Shown: in pieces, positions 51,063 to 63,288 of the stretch
Numbering within the stretch: position 1 is the first letter of the stretch
Layout: each line of letters begins with the position of its first letter
Assembly (NCBI GenBank): GCA_034509735.1
Contig: JACGWO010000012.1
Location: 28,053,188 to 28,117,187 of the forward strand
Direction: 5' to 3'
DNA: 64,000 bases
Source of the DNA: Sesamum alatum
Lineage: Eukaryota; Streptophyta; Magnoliopsida; Lamiales; Pedaliaceae
Notes under the pieces: generated by a model
Seen by the model: only the letters and a program-made list of their open reading frames with translations
The model's database searches: none
Told to the model about the DNA's origin: nothing
Program-made: the position numbers and the translations under genes

Positions 51063-52638
51063 ATACTGTTTTGGTTAAAAGTGAAGTTAATAAATAGAAG
51101 AACACATAGGCAAACCAATCAATTTATGCCACGTAGGAAGATGCGGGCCAAGAATTGGCTGAGTCAGAAAACAATTTGGAAAAAATCCCAATTCAGGATT
51201 GTGCCACCAAAAATCAATAATTACAGGCTGACCCATAAATATGAATAATAAATAATAAGTTATTTTGTACCTAAAAAAAAATAATGCACACTTGACCTGA
51301 TAATCACTTATTTCTATAATTATTATTTCCTTTTATAGAAACAATAAATTCATATCTTTACTGTACATCATTACTTTTTTTTAACACCGATCTAAACAAT
51401 TACTTTGTAATTATTCAGCCTCAGTGCGATATTTTATAATATTGTGGTTTCATATAAGTTTGCTTTAGCAGATTTAGGTACTTTGTTTTTCCCTTAATAA
51501 AAGCAATCAATTACATCCTCCAATATATCAAAATTTTAAATATTAATTACATCAACAATTTTAACAAATAAACAACAGGCAAAAAAAAAACCCAATAAGA
51601 GTGACTCAAAACGACATTCCAACTAATATTAAAACTTTAATTTTACTATTTAAGCAAGGCCTCGTGGGCCGAATTTAGGTAGATATGAGACATAATGTTT
51701 ATTACCATTTTCCTTCTTCATTTTTTTAAAAAAACTGAAATAATTTCTTTAACAAGAAAAAGAAAAATAGAAAGAAAGAAAAAGATGATTATATTAGGGA
51801 GCAGAACAGGGTATTTTGGGGGATTTACAAGAACCAATGCAAGAAAAAAACTACTATCAAGAGTCAAATATGCGCAAACAACACCAGCTCTGTTCATTTG
51901 CCAGATTTTCTTTGGAGAAATGCTGCATCAGGATAGGAACTGCTGCGGCAACTGTAATGCGGACATAGTCATCAGAATCTTGAATGTAACATAAAGAGAA
52001 GCACAATTATTGCAGCCTTAGATCCCTGTATGTGTATGATTATGCTGCCAGAATCCATAGCATAAAATCCAGATGCTGCAGGGTTGTGCCTTCTTTTTTG
52101 TTTGCTGTCATGCTAAAAAAGCTGGAAATCTGCACTGTGTTAATCAGCACTTACACTTGTTGAGATATTGCATGGAGTGAGTACCTAGCAAGATCCAACC
52201 AATTCTGTCTGGACGATGTGTGGATAGAATGAACATCAGAAACAAGATAGCAACATATAAGGTGAGAAAATAAATAGTATGAGGGCCGCAGATGTAAAAT
52301 CAATTTTATTTAAAGAAAGTCGAAAAAAATAATATCAGCTTCTTTTGCATTGACTGTCTAAGTTATCAGAGAAACAGCTGCACTACTAAAGTACATTGAA
52401 AGAGCTCACTCTATTAGAGGCAACAATTGGGTTATCACACATTAATGGAGTGTGAAGATTCATTACCGAAAATACCAACTTCCGAGCAAAAATGGTTTCT
52501 CGACACTCTTATCCAACAGGAGCCACACACATAATGTCAAGAGTGTTGGTTTTGCATGTCGAGCTTACTCAGGATTGGCTTCGATATCTAACTCATCTCA
52601 CCGTTTCCAAGTATAGATCAGTTCAGTACCTCCTAACA
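51063..52638. other. region between the F-box gene and SEC61 beta
   Basis: It contains the SEC61 beta promoter side (51063-51250) and the F-box gene 3'UTR (next to 52639). The middle is AT-rich. On the minus strand 51980-51857 an open block reads DSDDYVRITVAAAVPILMQH and continues for about 20 residues to a stop, and 52226-52164 is open with RPDRIGWILLGTHSMQYLNK. They look exon-like, but I cannot assign a family or link them. Confidence 0.35.
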
Positions 52639-54902
52639 TCACTTTCTCCTCAAAGAACTCCCACCTTTTTGTCCAATTCCTGTCCCTGCAAGGCTAGCTG
52701 CTAGCAGCGACCTGGAATCGGGCCGCCACTTCAACTCTTTGAGAAGAGAAAATAAAGTCGCTAGTTCCGGTGTTATTTCAACTGTCCCTTAACATTGTTA
52801 CATGATATTACTTTAAGCCTATCGAGCCCTCCTTCCAAAGATAGAACAACAGATTCTATCCTTCTGTCGTCAGTAATGAGCATCCTTCCAGCGAGAGAGA
52901 TCTTATAGCCCTACAAACAGAATCAGCATCCATCAACATCCTGAATTTCACACAAATCAGTTAAGTAGTCCTGCGAAGCACATTTCCGAACCATCTTTTA
53001 AATAAAAAGCTCTTTTATCCATGATAACAATACCATTCAGAAGCTACAGAAAAATTCAGTTTTATCCATTCTTTGGCTTGATAAGAGCATGCTGCAATAA
53101 TTTAATCATCATTACGGCACCGGATACCAACCCTTTTCAAAGCTACGACAATTTGTTGTAGCCTCAATTTGTACAAAGGGAATTAACCAAGATTCACGAT
53201 GTTAATTAAAATTTGATTAAACATCAAGGTTTCCTCAATTATCCTGTCTAGAATCAATATGTTCCAATACTGCAGCTTATTTCTGCAATTTTGGAATTCA
53301 CTGACAAGAAATCAGTTCAGCATGACATGTACTGAAATGTTAAAAAATTGTAGACATCTCACAGATGACAGAAGATTAGCAACTAAAGCAGGGAACAGCC
53401 ATCACACCTTCTATAATTGCACTTTTATTTCTTTATAGTCACAGGCAGTTATTGAATTCTAACTTTTTAAGCGCTGTGGATGCACCAGCAGTTTATGAGA
53501 AGATATCCAAGCTCATATCATAACAAAATGAATGACTGTACAGTGCAATACTCATTAAAAACATCAACTTGAAAATAAAACAGTACTTCATATTTTCTTT
53601 TGCACCTACAAGATTATATAACCTAATGGAGGAAAGAATAAATAAAGCACAAATTAAGTAGCATGATAGTTCATACCTAAAAACTGTTGCAGCAGCGAAA
53701 ACGTTGTTGTCCATTCCCCAACAGTCCTCGATGACCAGCCCCCGAATATTCCAACACACCATAAACAATGCCCTTACACCCTCTTTGTCCCGCATCTGAC
53801 ATCGCCTCAAATGCAACTCCTCAAGCATCGGGCATGCGCCTAAATACTCATCCGGTCCTGGATTTTCATCAATACACATACACGACTCGAGCCTCAAAAT
53901 CTTCAAGTTCCCACAATACGACAAAGCCGACAACCACCCACCTTCCATCCTATGACTGCAAAATGTCAACTCCTCCAACATCTGGCAACACATCCCAATT
54001 GCCTTAATCCCATCATAACTCCCCTCACATCCCACTAACTCGAGCTTCAGCAATCGTCTACAACCCTGAGCCAAAATGGTCATTCCAATATCTGAAACTA
54101 CCGAATCGTAAACCCCAGTTAGTCTACCGATCAATTTCAATATTTGCAAATTCTGGAACTTAGTAATCCCCCTCAATGCAAAATCACCACAATAATGCAA
54201 CTCCATCTCCTGCAACAACTCACACTCCTCGGCCAAGCAACTCAACCCTTCCTCACTAACATTCATCAACGCTATTCTTCTCAAATTCCTACACCCCTCA
54301 GCTAATATCCTCACCCCTTTATCAATCGCCTCAGAGTCCAAAATGTCCTCTTTTCTAACGAAAGAGCCCTCAGTTTCCAACACCCCCGAGTTCAAATAAA
54401 CCTTCAATGACTTAGTACTCAACAAAATCCCCGAATTCCTCTCAAATACAATGCTAGCCGGCACAATATTAATATCAACCAAATTTGGAAACCGATAGCT
54501 TAATCTCCCCGACTCCAAAAACTCCCAGTCCAACAACTTAATCGATTGAATCAACTTCCCACACAGCACACACCACCTCTTACACACCAATGAATTGGAA
54601 ATTAGCTGCTTTGCGTCCGGAATCCTATTAAAAACTTTGAGCAACAATTCATCAGACAGCATAGCAGTTAAATCAGGCCCGGTTGAGACCGTGTTAGGGC
54701 TGAACGAATCAGACTCGGGTTCGGATTCGGAGTGAGGAGTGCTTGAGCCAGAGTTGGACAAGGAATGGAGTCGCATTTTGAGCATGACATGCTTCAATGC
54801 CTCATTCGGGTCAAGCCTGTCGGGGTCGGACCAGTTCCAGTGTCGCTTCTTCTTGGGCTTGGTGGGGTCCAAGATTGAGGCTTTGTCAGGTGAAGACGAC
54901 AT
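52639..54902 (-). CDS. F-box/LRR-repeat protein, second coding exon frame-disrupted as written
   Basis: Likely substrate-recognition subunit of an SCF ubiquitin ligase. Exon 1 is 54902-53677, intact (408 codons plus 2 nt), with donor AG|GTATGA; exon 2 is 52910-52639. The start is the first in-frame ATG ([12 protein letters not shown]); the frame is open 5' of it but has no ATG. An F-box lies at about 80-118 ([27 protein letters not shown]), followed by LRRs ([40 protein letters not shown]). Exon 2 opens [18 protein letters not shown], then changes frame repeatedly through [19 protein letters not shown] and [20 protein letters not shown] to a stop at 52641-52639. Five events at 52780-52860 (one missing base; additions of 1, 2, 1 and 1) explain this; removing the net +4 gives about 497 residues. 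Similar to Arabidopsis F-box proteins of the At5g51370/At5g07670 type, from memory. Confidence 0.87.
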
Positions 54903-56410
54903 TTGAGAGGAGCTAGGGTTAGGGTTTCGGAGCCGCCAACACTCAAACGCATGACCGGTTGACCCTTCGCCCGTGCTATAATTAGACGATGAAATCAAGC
55001 AATCCGCAACGACGTCGTTCCCCTCACTCCAAGAATTGTATCTATATATATATATATCCTTGTATCTATTACTCTATATCCTCTGTGTGTGGGTGTTAGA
55101 GAGAGAGAGGTTGACGAAGGGTGCAGCTCAGTTTTGCTGAGGAAATTGAACGGCTTTTTTTTACTGGTTTTTCTTTTTCTTTTTGTGTGTGTTTGTGGAA
55201 TTTTCTCCAGCTGCTGGAATTTGAAAAATCAATAATAATTTATTTTTTTCCTCGCCCTTTTATTTTATTGCTGAAATGAGAAATGATGAGCAGATGAGAT
55301 TTGTGGGGCGTTAATGTTTTTGCTCTTATTATGAGGAGCAAGAGCAACCTGCGGAATCAACATGTCTTTTGCTGTGCTCTTCACCAATCGTACTCTGCCA
55401 CGTCACGTGGAACTTGGTGTCGCGGTGGCGTGGCATTTGGTAATTGGTGAATGGCAGGTTGGGTGTGCTAATAATAGTAACAAAGCACAAAAGACAATGC
55501 AAGTAGTAAGATACAAAAAGAGTATTTGATTTGAAGGAAGATTAGTTGGTGAGTTAATCATGTGAATTCATGCCCTTTTCAACTCTGTTAAAGCTGCTTA
55601 AATGTTTGGAAATTTTGTGTACATCCATGTAAATGTAACATCAAAATTTTTAGTATGTTGGTTGGGATAGATTTTTCTACCAATATCATTAACTTAACTA
55701 CTTGGATTTAATATTAAGAGTTTGAACTTTATTAAAAATAAAAAGATTGTTATTTTATAATATATGATTCAATAGTAGACTCTATTGAGCTTAATTCGTA
55801 ATAACTTGATGAGGTTATAGTAATTAAGTTGAGTATACCAACAAATTTTGGAAAATGTAATATTTTGTGGTAGTCAAGTTTCTTTAATATCAAGATTAAT
55901 ATGGTAAATAATCGGTTCAAAATATGATTAAAATTTTAAACTTTTTTAAAAAAAGAATGAAATTAAACTAAAATCCATATGCAATTGTAAATATGATATA
56001 TTAAGATGTTGTATCATCATAAATTGAGTCCACAAGAATAACCTCTAAAAACCTTTGAAAATTCATTTTTGTACCAAATAGTAGATATGAGGTGAAAGTG
56101 AGAGGGATAAATATGATTGCAAAAACTTTACTATTAAAAGAAGGATAAAATATGCTGATGAACTAAAAGTAGAGGGATAAATATAATAGTAGCTTTGCAA
56201 TTAAAAGAATAATGTGGATCATCTGGACAAATATAAATAAATATATTACTATAGATATATTAAGGGTATAATTGATTTTCAAAATTTCGTGTTGAAGTAT
56301 CGTAAACCACAAGTTGAGAGTCGGAAATGGATATCTTATTTATGTTTTAGTCTATCTATATATTTAGATTTCAAATTTCTTTTGTTTTTTGCTAGCACGT
56401 TGTACTTTAA
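54903..56410. other. F-box gene leader/promoter and AT-rich spacer
   Basis: On the minus strand the leader contains an AACGACGTCGTT palindrome near 55008-55019, an AT microsatellite at 55042-55059 and a GA-rich block at 55097-55110. A G-box CACGTG at 55404-55409 sits in a patch with two further CGTG/CACG cores, about 500 bp upstream. From 55600 the sequence is AT-rich with a repeated AGAGGGATAAATAT string (56101 and 56171). No gene. Confidence 0.45.
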
Positions 56411-57381
56411 GGGGCCGTTTACTTTTTCGAATTGGCCCAGATATTGTTGGATATTTGGAGTAATTCAGTTTATCAGCCATTTACTTTGCATGATGGGGGT
56501 CCGCTTCAAATCTGATTGGTCCGCGACAGCTCGAGATAAAACCTAGTTAGCTCCAGGCTAGGGGGCCAAGATTCAGTTATCCCGCGTGGCCCATTTTTGG
56601 CTCATCAACCATTTTTACCTTTTTGTCCCTAACTTTTGACAAGATCATATATATTAATTAATACGAAATTATTTTTGTATTTTTATAAGAATCAATCAAC
56701 ATATTTATATTTTTAAAATAATTTATAGCTTTAACTCGATAGTTGATAATTGTGTTAGAATTAATTTCAACTCAACTGAAATTCTTTACATGATAATTTT
56801 TTTTTTTTTTTGTACATAGGGAATAAGTTTTTACACAATTAATAATTTTTTTTTACCGGCAAAAGCATGCCAAAAAATAATTTTACACGGGAATCCCTAA
56901 TTCTGAAAATAATTATTTAACTCTCCAAAATATTCTGGGTATTGAATTCAATTTTTAAGTTTTAAATTTGTTGCATTCTAAGAGTTATTTAATGTTGATT
57001 CCAATTAATAACATATTAATTAATATTTTTTTAAAGATTAAGTTAAATTAATTTCAATTATTTTCACTTTCCTATGTACAAAAAAATTAATACATCAATG
57101 TTCAATAATTTTGACGTAACTTTTTTGAGTTAATTACAAGCTAATCAATGAGTTATCCAAAATCTATAGTGTATGACCATAAGGATATTTTTGAAAATTA
57201 ACATATAATAACCACAAATTATCCTACAATATAAACACACCTTGCAAAAAAAATTTACAAATCAACTAGCGAAACCAACATGTACTTCACTTGATAAAAC
57301 TTGTACATTTATCTTATCCTTCATTTTTAGTTCTATGTGCCTAATCCACCACTTTTTTCATCCCAAAAAGTAAACGTTCCC
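56411..57381. mobile_element. PIF/Harbinger-type non-autonomous transposon with TAA target duplication
   Basis: The left end GGGGCCGTTTACTTTTTCGA and the right end (inverse reads GGGAACGTTTACTTTTTGGG) form imperfect terminal inverted repeats of about 20 bp. The flanking trinucleotide is TAA on both sides (56408-56410 and 57382-57384), the hallmark of PIF/Harbinger insertions. The element is 971 bp with no transposase frame. Its ends resemble those of the 4098-5258 element (GGCC..GTTTACT). Confidence 0.85.
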
Positions 57382-59626
57382 TAAAAGATTAATAAGACCT
57401 CCAAAATGGGCCATTTTGTAAACAAGGCCCAGATCTTACATGGGCCTGCCTTTGTTAACTCCTTGAAAGAAAAAGTGAAAATATAAACATACTCAGAGTA
57501 TTTCAATTGTCTGAAGAAAATAAAATCATCAAATTTATAGAGTGTTGAAAATTTTAAGTTAATGCACATCAAAATTAAACTAGTTCGCTGAGATAATAAT
57601 CTCAGTTAAGTCGTATAAATTTATAAATTATTGCGTTAAATGCAGTGTCGCATTTCAGCATTTCAGTGTTGTTTTAGCACTATATGCTCCATTTTTGTCT
57701 TATCGCGCGTTTGCGTGTGTGATAATGGGCAAAAACTTACGGGATTACGTGTAGTTGGACCTGAGTTATCTTGATTAGAGTGGGTCGGGCCCAAGTTAGC
57801 TGCTCAGATTGGATTGGACCACTAAGGTTTTAGCCAGGCCCAATAAAGAAAACCCTGATAATATGTGAGGGCTACAAATTTCCGACCCATTTTCATAGAC
57901 AAGCTAATATTTTTAGTTGTTATGAAAAATCATTGCGATTTTATTTTCTAGGTTTGGCTAAATTTATTTGAAATACTTTAAAAGTTGTTATATCTAATAA
58001 GATGTTTTATGAGCTTAAAATTATTAAATTTTTATTATAAAAATAAGTCCTTATAGTATTTGGGTAAATAAGATGTTAGAGTTTATAAGATATTAAGAGT
58101 GTTTGATATAATAAGCTCTTCATACTGTCATAATAATAAAAATAATCATCAAACCACTTAAAATTTCAAAATAGATAAATTTTTTCTTTTGGGGAGAAAA
58201 AATATCAATTATATGAAGGGTGAAAGTGAAATACAAACAAAAAAAAAAAAAAAAATACAAGTATGTTCTTGCCTATTGGATGTTAATATTAAAGAACTTA
58301 AATTTTTTTAAAAAAATTGGATGAAGTTAACTATTTTTTTGAAGAGCTTATAGCATCTAAAATATTTTATTTTAGAATCTTATAAGTTTTTTCAAAAAAG
58401 AATTGCCAAATAATTTTGAAAGTCATTTGGCAATCATTTAGCTTATAAGTCCCTTAAAGAACGAGTAAGATGTTCCAAATTTATTTTCAAATCTTAACAA
58501 GTCGGTTTATTTTTTAAAATTAATTTACAACTCGTCATTATAAATATATTATAAGTTTCATGGTCTTATTTTATCCAATGACCAGACCACTTGGTGACCT
58601 TCAAGAGTATTGATCAACTTGATTAGCTCAATCTAGATAATATGATGTTGGCATGCATACAAAACATTAAGTTTGCTAAGGTGGCCCTTATCTAAATCCC
58701 TATGATACTTAAGTTAGTATAAGTTCGAGATTATATGGGTTGCAGAGTGCGATCTGGTTGTAATAAATGTATACATGTGAAATGGATCCCCAATGTGTCA
58801 GAACTCGTACAGAACCTACGTGTCCTTCAACAACCATTAGATGGATCATGATCGATGATTGACACTCTGGATTATTGGGTCGGACGAATCAGGTGCAACC
58901 CTACCCACTTAACAAGATGCAGACACTCAGAGTGTTTGTGGATTTTTGTACTCTTGGAAGGGGCTCATTCATTACATTTCCCAGTCAAAGCTCAACAAAT
59001 TATGATTAGCAAAAATTATTTGTTACAATTTTATGGCCTTGTCCATTATTTGTGATTATAATAGTGATCCAGGTAAGAGGTTGAAATCGCTCCAAGAGCA
59101 CTGCAGACGAAGTATGGGACCTGAGAGTCGTTAGGTTCGCTGGGAGGTCTCCAGTTGAGACTTTCGAATACTTAAATTAACTCAAACTAGTGATATTCAA
59201 TGTAGCTAGTTGTAATGAAATGTGTCTTATCATAAATGAATCGCCAATTAATGTATTTATAGGATCAAATGTGTCCACTTATCCGGTTCACATGACACAA
59301 TCTTCTGTGAGGTGTTGTTAGGTGATTGATGACTCAGATTATGGGTTATCATTGCGGGTATTTGGAGCAAGTCATGGATTGGGGGGTGGGTCGGGCGAGT
59401 GACCTAAAGCCGAAGGGCGCGAATCCTGGTGTAAATGGGGGTATTTTTATCATTTTATGCATAATCATGATCAATGTACTCCTATCAAATAGAAATATAG
59501 GTGATACAAAATTACCATTGAAGGATTTATGTCACCCATTCTATATATATATATATATATGATAGATAGATAGATTTTAATAAAACAATCACTAATACTT
59601 TATTGTAATTAATAATAAAGTTGGAA
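57382..59626. other. intergenic DNA with decayed repeats, no gene
   Basis: 58080-58460 contains opposed copies of AAGAGTGTTTGATATAATAA and of GAAGAGCTTATAGCATC, a foldback remnant. 58560-59480 is slightly less AT-rich and may be a transposon fragment, but its longest open frames (58855-59055, 59326-59562) show no transposase or other domain. Short (AT)n at 59543-59560 and (GATA)n at 59560-59575. Confidence 0.4.
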
Positions 59627-59987
59627 GTTGTAGCAGAATCAAAAGTGGGTAGTGTTTGTAAAAAAAAACTGAAAAGTAGATGAAAGCTAAATTGGTAGTG
59701 TTTGGGAGAAAAGCACTTCTAAAACACGTTTAATTGATTAAAGATCATTTTGTCCCTCCATGTATTAAACAGATGCTATGAGTGTTTGCGAGAGCTTCTA
59801 CTTTTAAAAAAGTAATTTTCGTAAAAAAGTTGAAAAACTTGTAGTAGAATCAAAAGTGGTAGTATTTGTAAAAAAAAAATGAAAAACAGATAAAAGTTAA
59901 ATTGGTAGTGTTTTGGAGAAAAGCACTGTTAAAACACGTTTAATTGATTAAACACCATTTTGTCCCCATGTATTAAACAAATGCTAT
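59627..59987. repeat. two direct copies of a ~150 bp unit
   Basis: Copies at 59627-59779 and 59838-59987 share GTAGAATCAAAAGTGGTAG, AAATTGGTAGTGTTT, GAGAAAAGCACT and AAAACACGTTTAATTGATTA in the same order, with about 85% identity by eye. The unit is the terminal part of the element described next, so one end has been duplicated. Confidence 0.85.
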
Positions 59988-60663
59988 TTTGCCTTAATAA
60001 TTGTATTTATCTCTTGATTATAGTAATTATCTTTCCTAAAAAATAATAATTTTTATTTCAATTAGTATATCTCATATTTAATTTTTTACAAAATGATTAT
60101 AATTTATATTATTAAAATATTCAATATTAATAGAAAAACTGGATGTTTAGTTCAATAATTTTCCTATTATGTAATACAATTGTTCATTCATACACAATAA
60201 ATAAACTTACAATATTGACAAAATAATAATTATTTTTTAATTAATCCTAGCAAGTTAATTTATATTTTTCTATGATTTAGGAATAATATCATCTAATATA
60301 GAAAATAAAATAGTAAAATTTTAAAACATTAAATATGTGAAATTATAAATTTTGTATGATAAATTATCAAATTTTTTTAAATTTCTAACATCAACTTTTA
60401 GATGAGCAATTTGAAAAAATACATTAAAATGATAAAATTGAATTAAATTATAATGAGGTAAAGTAGTTTAAAAAAAAGTTAAATTTATTTACAAAAAAGC
60501 CAAAGCAGCTAGAAATACCCCCTAAAGTATTTCCAGTTTTTGATTTAAAAGTGCTTTTCGTAGCAGTTTCAGAAGCAAAAATTGACATCCAAAACACCTT
60601 AAAAGTACTTTTCAGCATCTAAAAGCTGAGACGCGCTTTTCCAAAGCGCGCGCAAATACTGCC
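59648..60663. mobile_element. non-autonomous TIR element (hAT-like)
   Basis: The left end GGTAGTGTTTGTAAAAA faces the right end, whose inverse reads GGCAGTATTTGCGCGCGCTT. Subterminal blocks with AAAAGCACTT and AAGTGCTTTT are inverted to each other. Length is about 1,016 bp with an AT-rich core and no transposase frame. No convincing 8 bp duplication is seen, perhaps because the left end is duplicated. Confidence 0.55.
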
Positions 60664-61000
60664 TAAAAATAATATCTACACTAAAAGTCATAGTAAGTTT
60701 CTCCGGCAGCTCAGAGCGTGGTTTGGCAGATTCCTCTCAGCGCGTGGAGCTGACGTGTGGACCGCCCCCCTCATATTCGTGTCTACGAGACCTTCAATGC
60801 TGGTAAGTTTAGCGACGCGTGTACCTACAGACTGCAGCAATCACTTGCTCCCGTCCAAAGTTTGGCTTCCCCACGCGCACTTGATTCCGCCTTTGCTTCT
60901 AACTAGACGCTCACCTCCAAAGTAATCAATCACGTGTCTCTATTTTCGATTATTGTACTCGCGGAGGAGTAGGTAATGCATGCGTCGTACATTCATCATC
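60664..61000. promoter_or_regulatory. GC-richer patch with CGCG cores and ACGT elements
   Basis: After the transposon edge, about 330 bp are clearly richer in G+C than the surroundings. CGCG cores occur at 60741-60744 (GCGCGTGG), 60815-60820 (ACGCGT) and 60874-60877 (CACGCGCAC), with GACGTGTGG at about 60751 and CACGTG at about 60931. CGCG cores of this kind are bound by CAMTA factors. It could be the promoter of a gene I cannot see or a decayed gene start; no coding frame is evident. Confidence 0.3.
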
Positions 61001-63214
61001 TCTCAAGAAAACTTGTAATTGTTTTTAAATTATTATGTTTAAAATATCATTATTGCAGAAAATTAATGTCATTGGTGACGTGGTGCAGCTAAATTACATC
61101 TTATGACTATTCTATATTTGATACGGTAAGAGTGCCACGTGGAAGACTAAATATATAACTGATACTTCACGGGTTCTTCTTACACTAAAAGGATTCACCC
61201 GTACCTAATACCTATACTACTCTATCTTGGTAGCTACAATTCTTTGGTTTTAGATGCCTGCACACACACATACGTGTCACCTTTTTTTTTTCAAAATATA
61301 TTTTGTTTTCAGAAATTTTTTATCAAAATCGAATTGATCAAATCAAATCAATCACTGAGTAAGTGTGTTATACTTAACACATAATTGATCAATTTGTATG
61401 AATTATACACTAATCACACGACATTGTTTCATATAATCGGTTTAGATTCCGTCAAACTTGTTTTTAAATTAGAATTTTCCCATGTTTTCACTTAACCAAC
61501 GTGTCACTTTGTTCTACTCATACTTTTGAATTTTTTTATTATATTTCTCTAAAAGAATAAAAACTTTATTTACATTTTCAAAAGTTACAATATATTTTTC
61601 ACAATAATGTGCTACGTAATGTTTTACCACACTCATTATTTTACGTTTTAATAAAGCGCACTTCCTAAATATACATTCTCAAAATAAAATTGGTCAATTT
61701 TTGCTTAATTAATCAAAATTCATAGGAATGCGTTCATTATTTGATTGGCAATACAAGAGAAGCTAACGACCATGAACAAGCCCTAGGAGATGGACGGGAA
61801 GATGTTTATTAAGTGTAGCAGTTAGAGCCACATAGGCAGTGATTGTATACCACATGTGGCAAGAACAGAGCAAAAGACTGTTTAAGAATGTTAACACACC
61901 TCCAAAGATTGTAGCTAAATTAGTTCTCGAGTAAATTAGGTTGAAAATTCTGAGCGAAGAATTGACAGAAATCCTACAATCTTCAATCTTTTATAGATTG
62001 TGGAAAATTGCTTGGCATGAATTATCTTCGTAGCTTGTAATTCTCCTACATTTTAATGGAATTTATCGTTTACCAAAAAATTAGCTTAATTTTTCATTTT
62101 CAAAAGTTCCCCTGCTAATTATATCAATGTATTCACTACATGCAATAAAGTTAAAGATATATCTTAATTAATATCATCACATTTATAAGAACAATTTAGT
62201 ATTAATAAAAATATAGTAATAATAGTTATTCGATGTCATTTGATCATCACGTACACAATAACTTAGGCGTCATTTTTATAAAACTATTATCCTATTGATA
62301 AAATAAAAAATCTTATCACGTAATAAATAAAATGAGTGATAACTTATTTTTCCCTGAGTTATTTTTTATTGTTTTTTAGTATACAAAATTAAAGTTAAAA
62401 TGATTGCCAGCACAGCATTTAGATTTGACACGTATTGTGTATATATTTGCACACGTTTTTATGTATTCGTTGCGTTCTTATTGTGTATGCATGTTGCGAC
62501 CGAGAAAGTTTGATTCTTTGCTCTCGATGTTCCATGTGTTCATACATCGTAAATGATTTGTGTAATTATTTTGGCATGATGACATATGAGTATCTATCGA
62601 TTGAATTCATGTTAGCCTAACTTTTCTCCATTTTTCCTCATACAATTGGGTCAATTAAACCAATTATTATTATTTTTAATTATTGGTGGGGACAAAAGGC
62701 AAAATTTATGGGCAGGGGGAATGATTTTACACCCCCATATTTATTATCTAAAATAATATAAATATCCTTTTAGTATTTGAGATTTTTGACAATTGAAAAA
62801 AAATTATTTTTTGGTTCGTGACGTGTGAAGTATGTTTAGATCACAAGTTCTCTTTTTATTCTCATCAATTATAAAATTTTATAACATGCATCGTATATAT
62901 GTATGTGATATTTAATAGATGCACATTATGTATTGATGGTACAAAATAAATAATAAACTATTTATTATGTCAGTACGATACCATTAGTCAATTTAAAACA
63001 TGTCTTGAAATGCTTTATCCTTCGAACAGATCGAACAAACTCAAATTGATGTATCATAAAATTTTTAAGTTTGAAATAAGCGCCATGACTTATTATTCTA
63101 AGATCACGATCGTGGTTGTCATGACTTATTTCCTTTAATAATTAGAATTATTTAATATTTACTATATTATGAGATTATAATAAAAATTCAAGTAACCATT
63201 TACAAAATTATCAC

Positions 63215-63245
<31 letters not shown>

Positions 63246-63288
63246 TCACAATACAAATATTATTAAAAGAACTACCAAATATATATGC
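61001..63288. other. AT-rich intergenic DNA, no gene
   Basis: Nothing coding is recognisable. Another CACGTG lies near 61137. 61730-62080 is a less AT-rich patch that could be a repeat fragment. An (AC)n/(AT)n microsatellite lies at 63214-63245. Open frames are short and without domains. Confidence 0.45.

Noticed and set aside
53493..53676. C-terminal extension of the F-box protein past 53677
   Set aside because: These codons lie after a good donor and encode a hydrophobic, non-LRR tail; LRR-like sequence resumes in phase at 52910 instead.
54903..54998. Start of the F-box protein upstream of 54902
   Set aside because: The upstream frame is open, but its first codon is TTG; no in-frame ATG precedes 54902.
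58855..59055. Short protein gene in the 58.6-59.5 kb patch
   Set aside because: No domain, no splice structure, and the surrounding sequence looks like decayed repeat.
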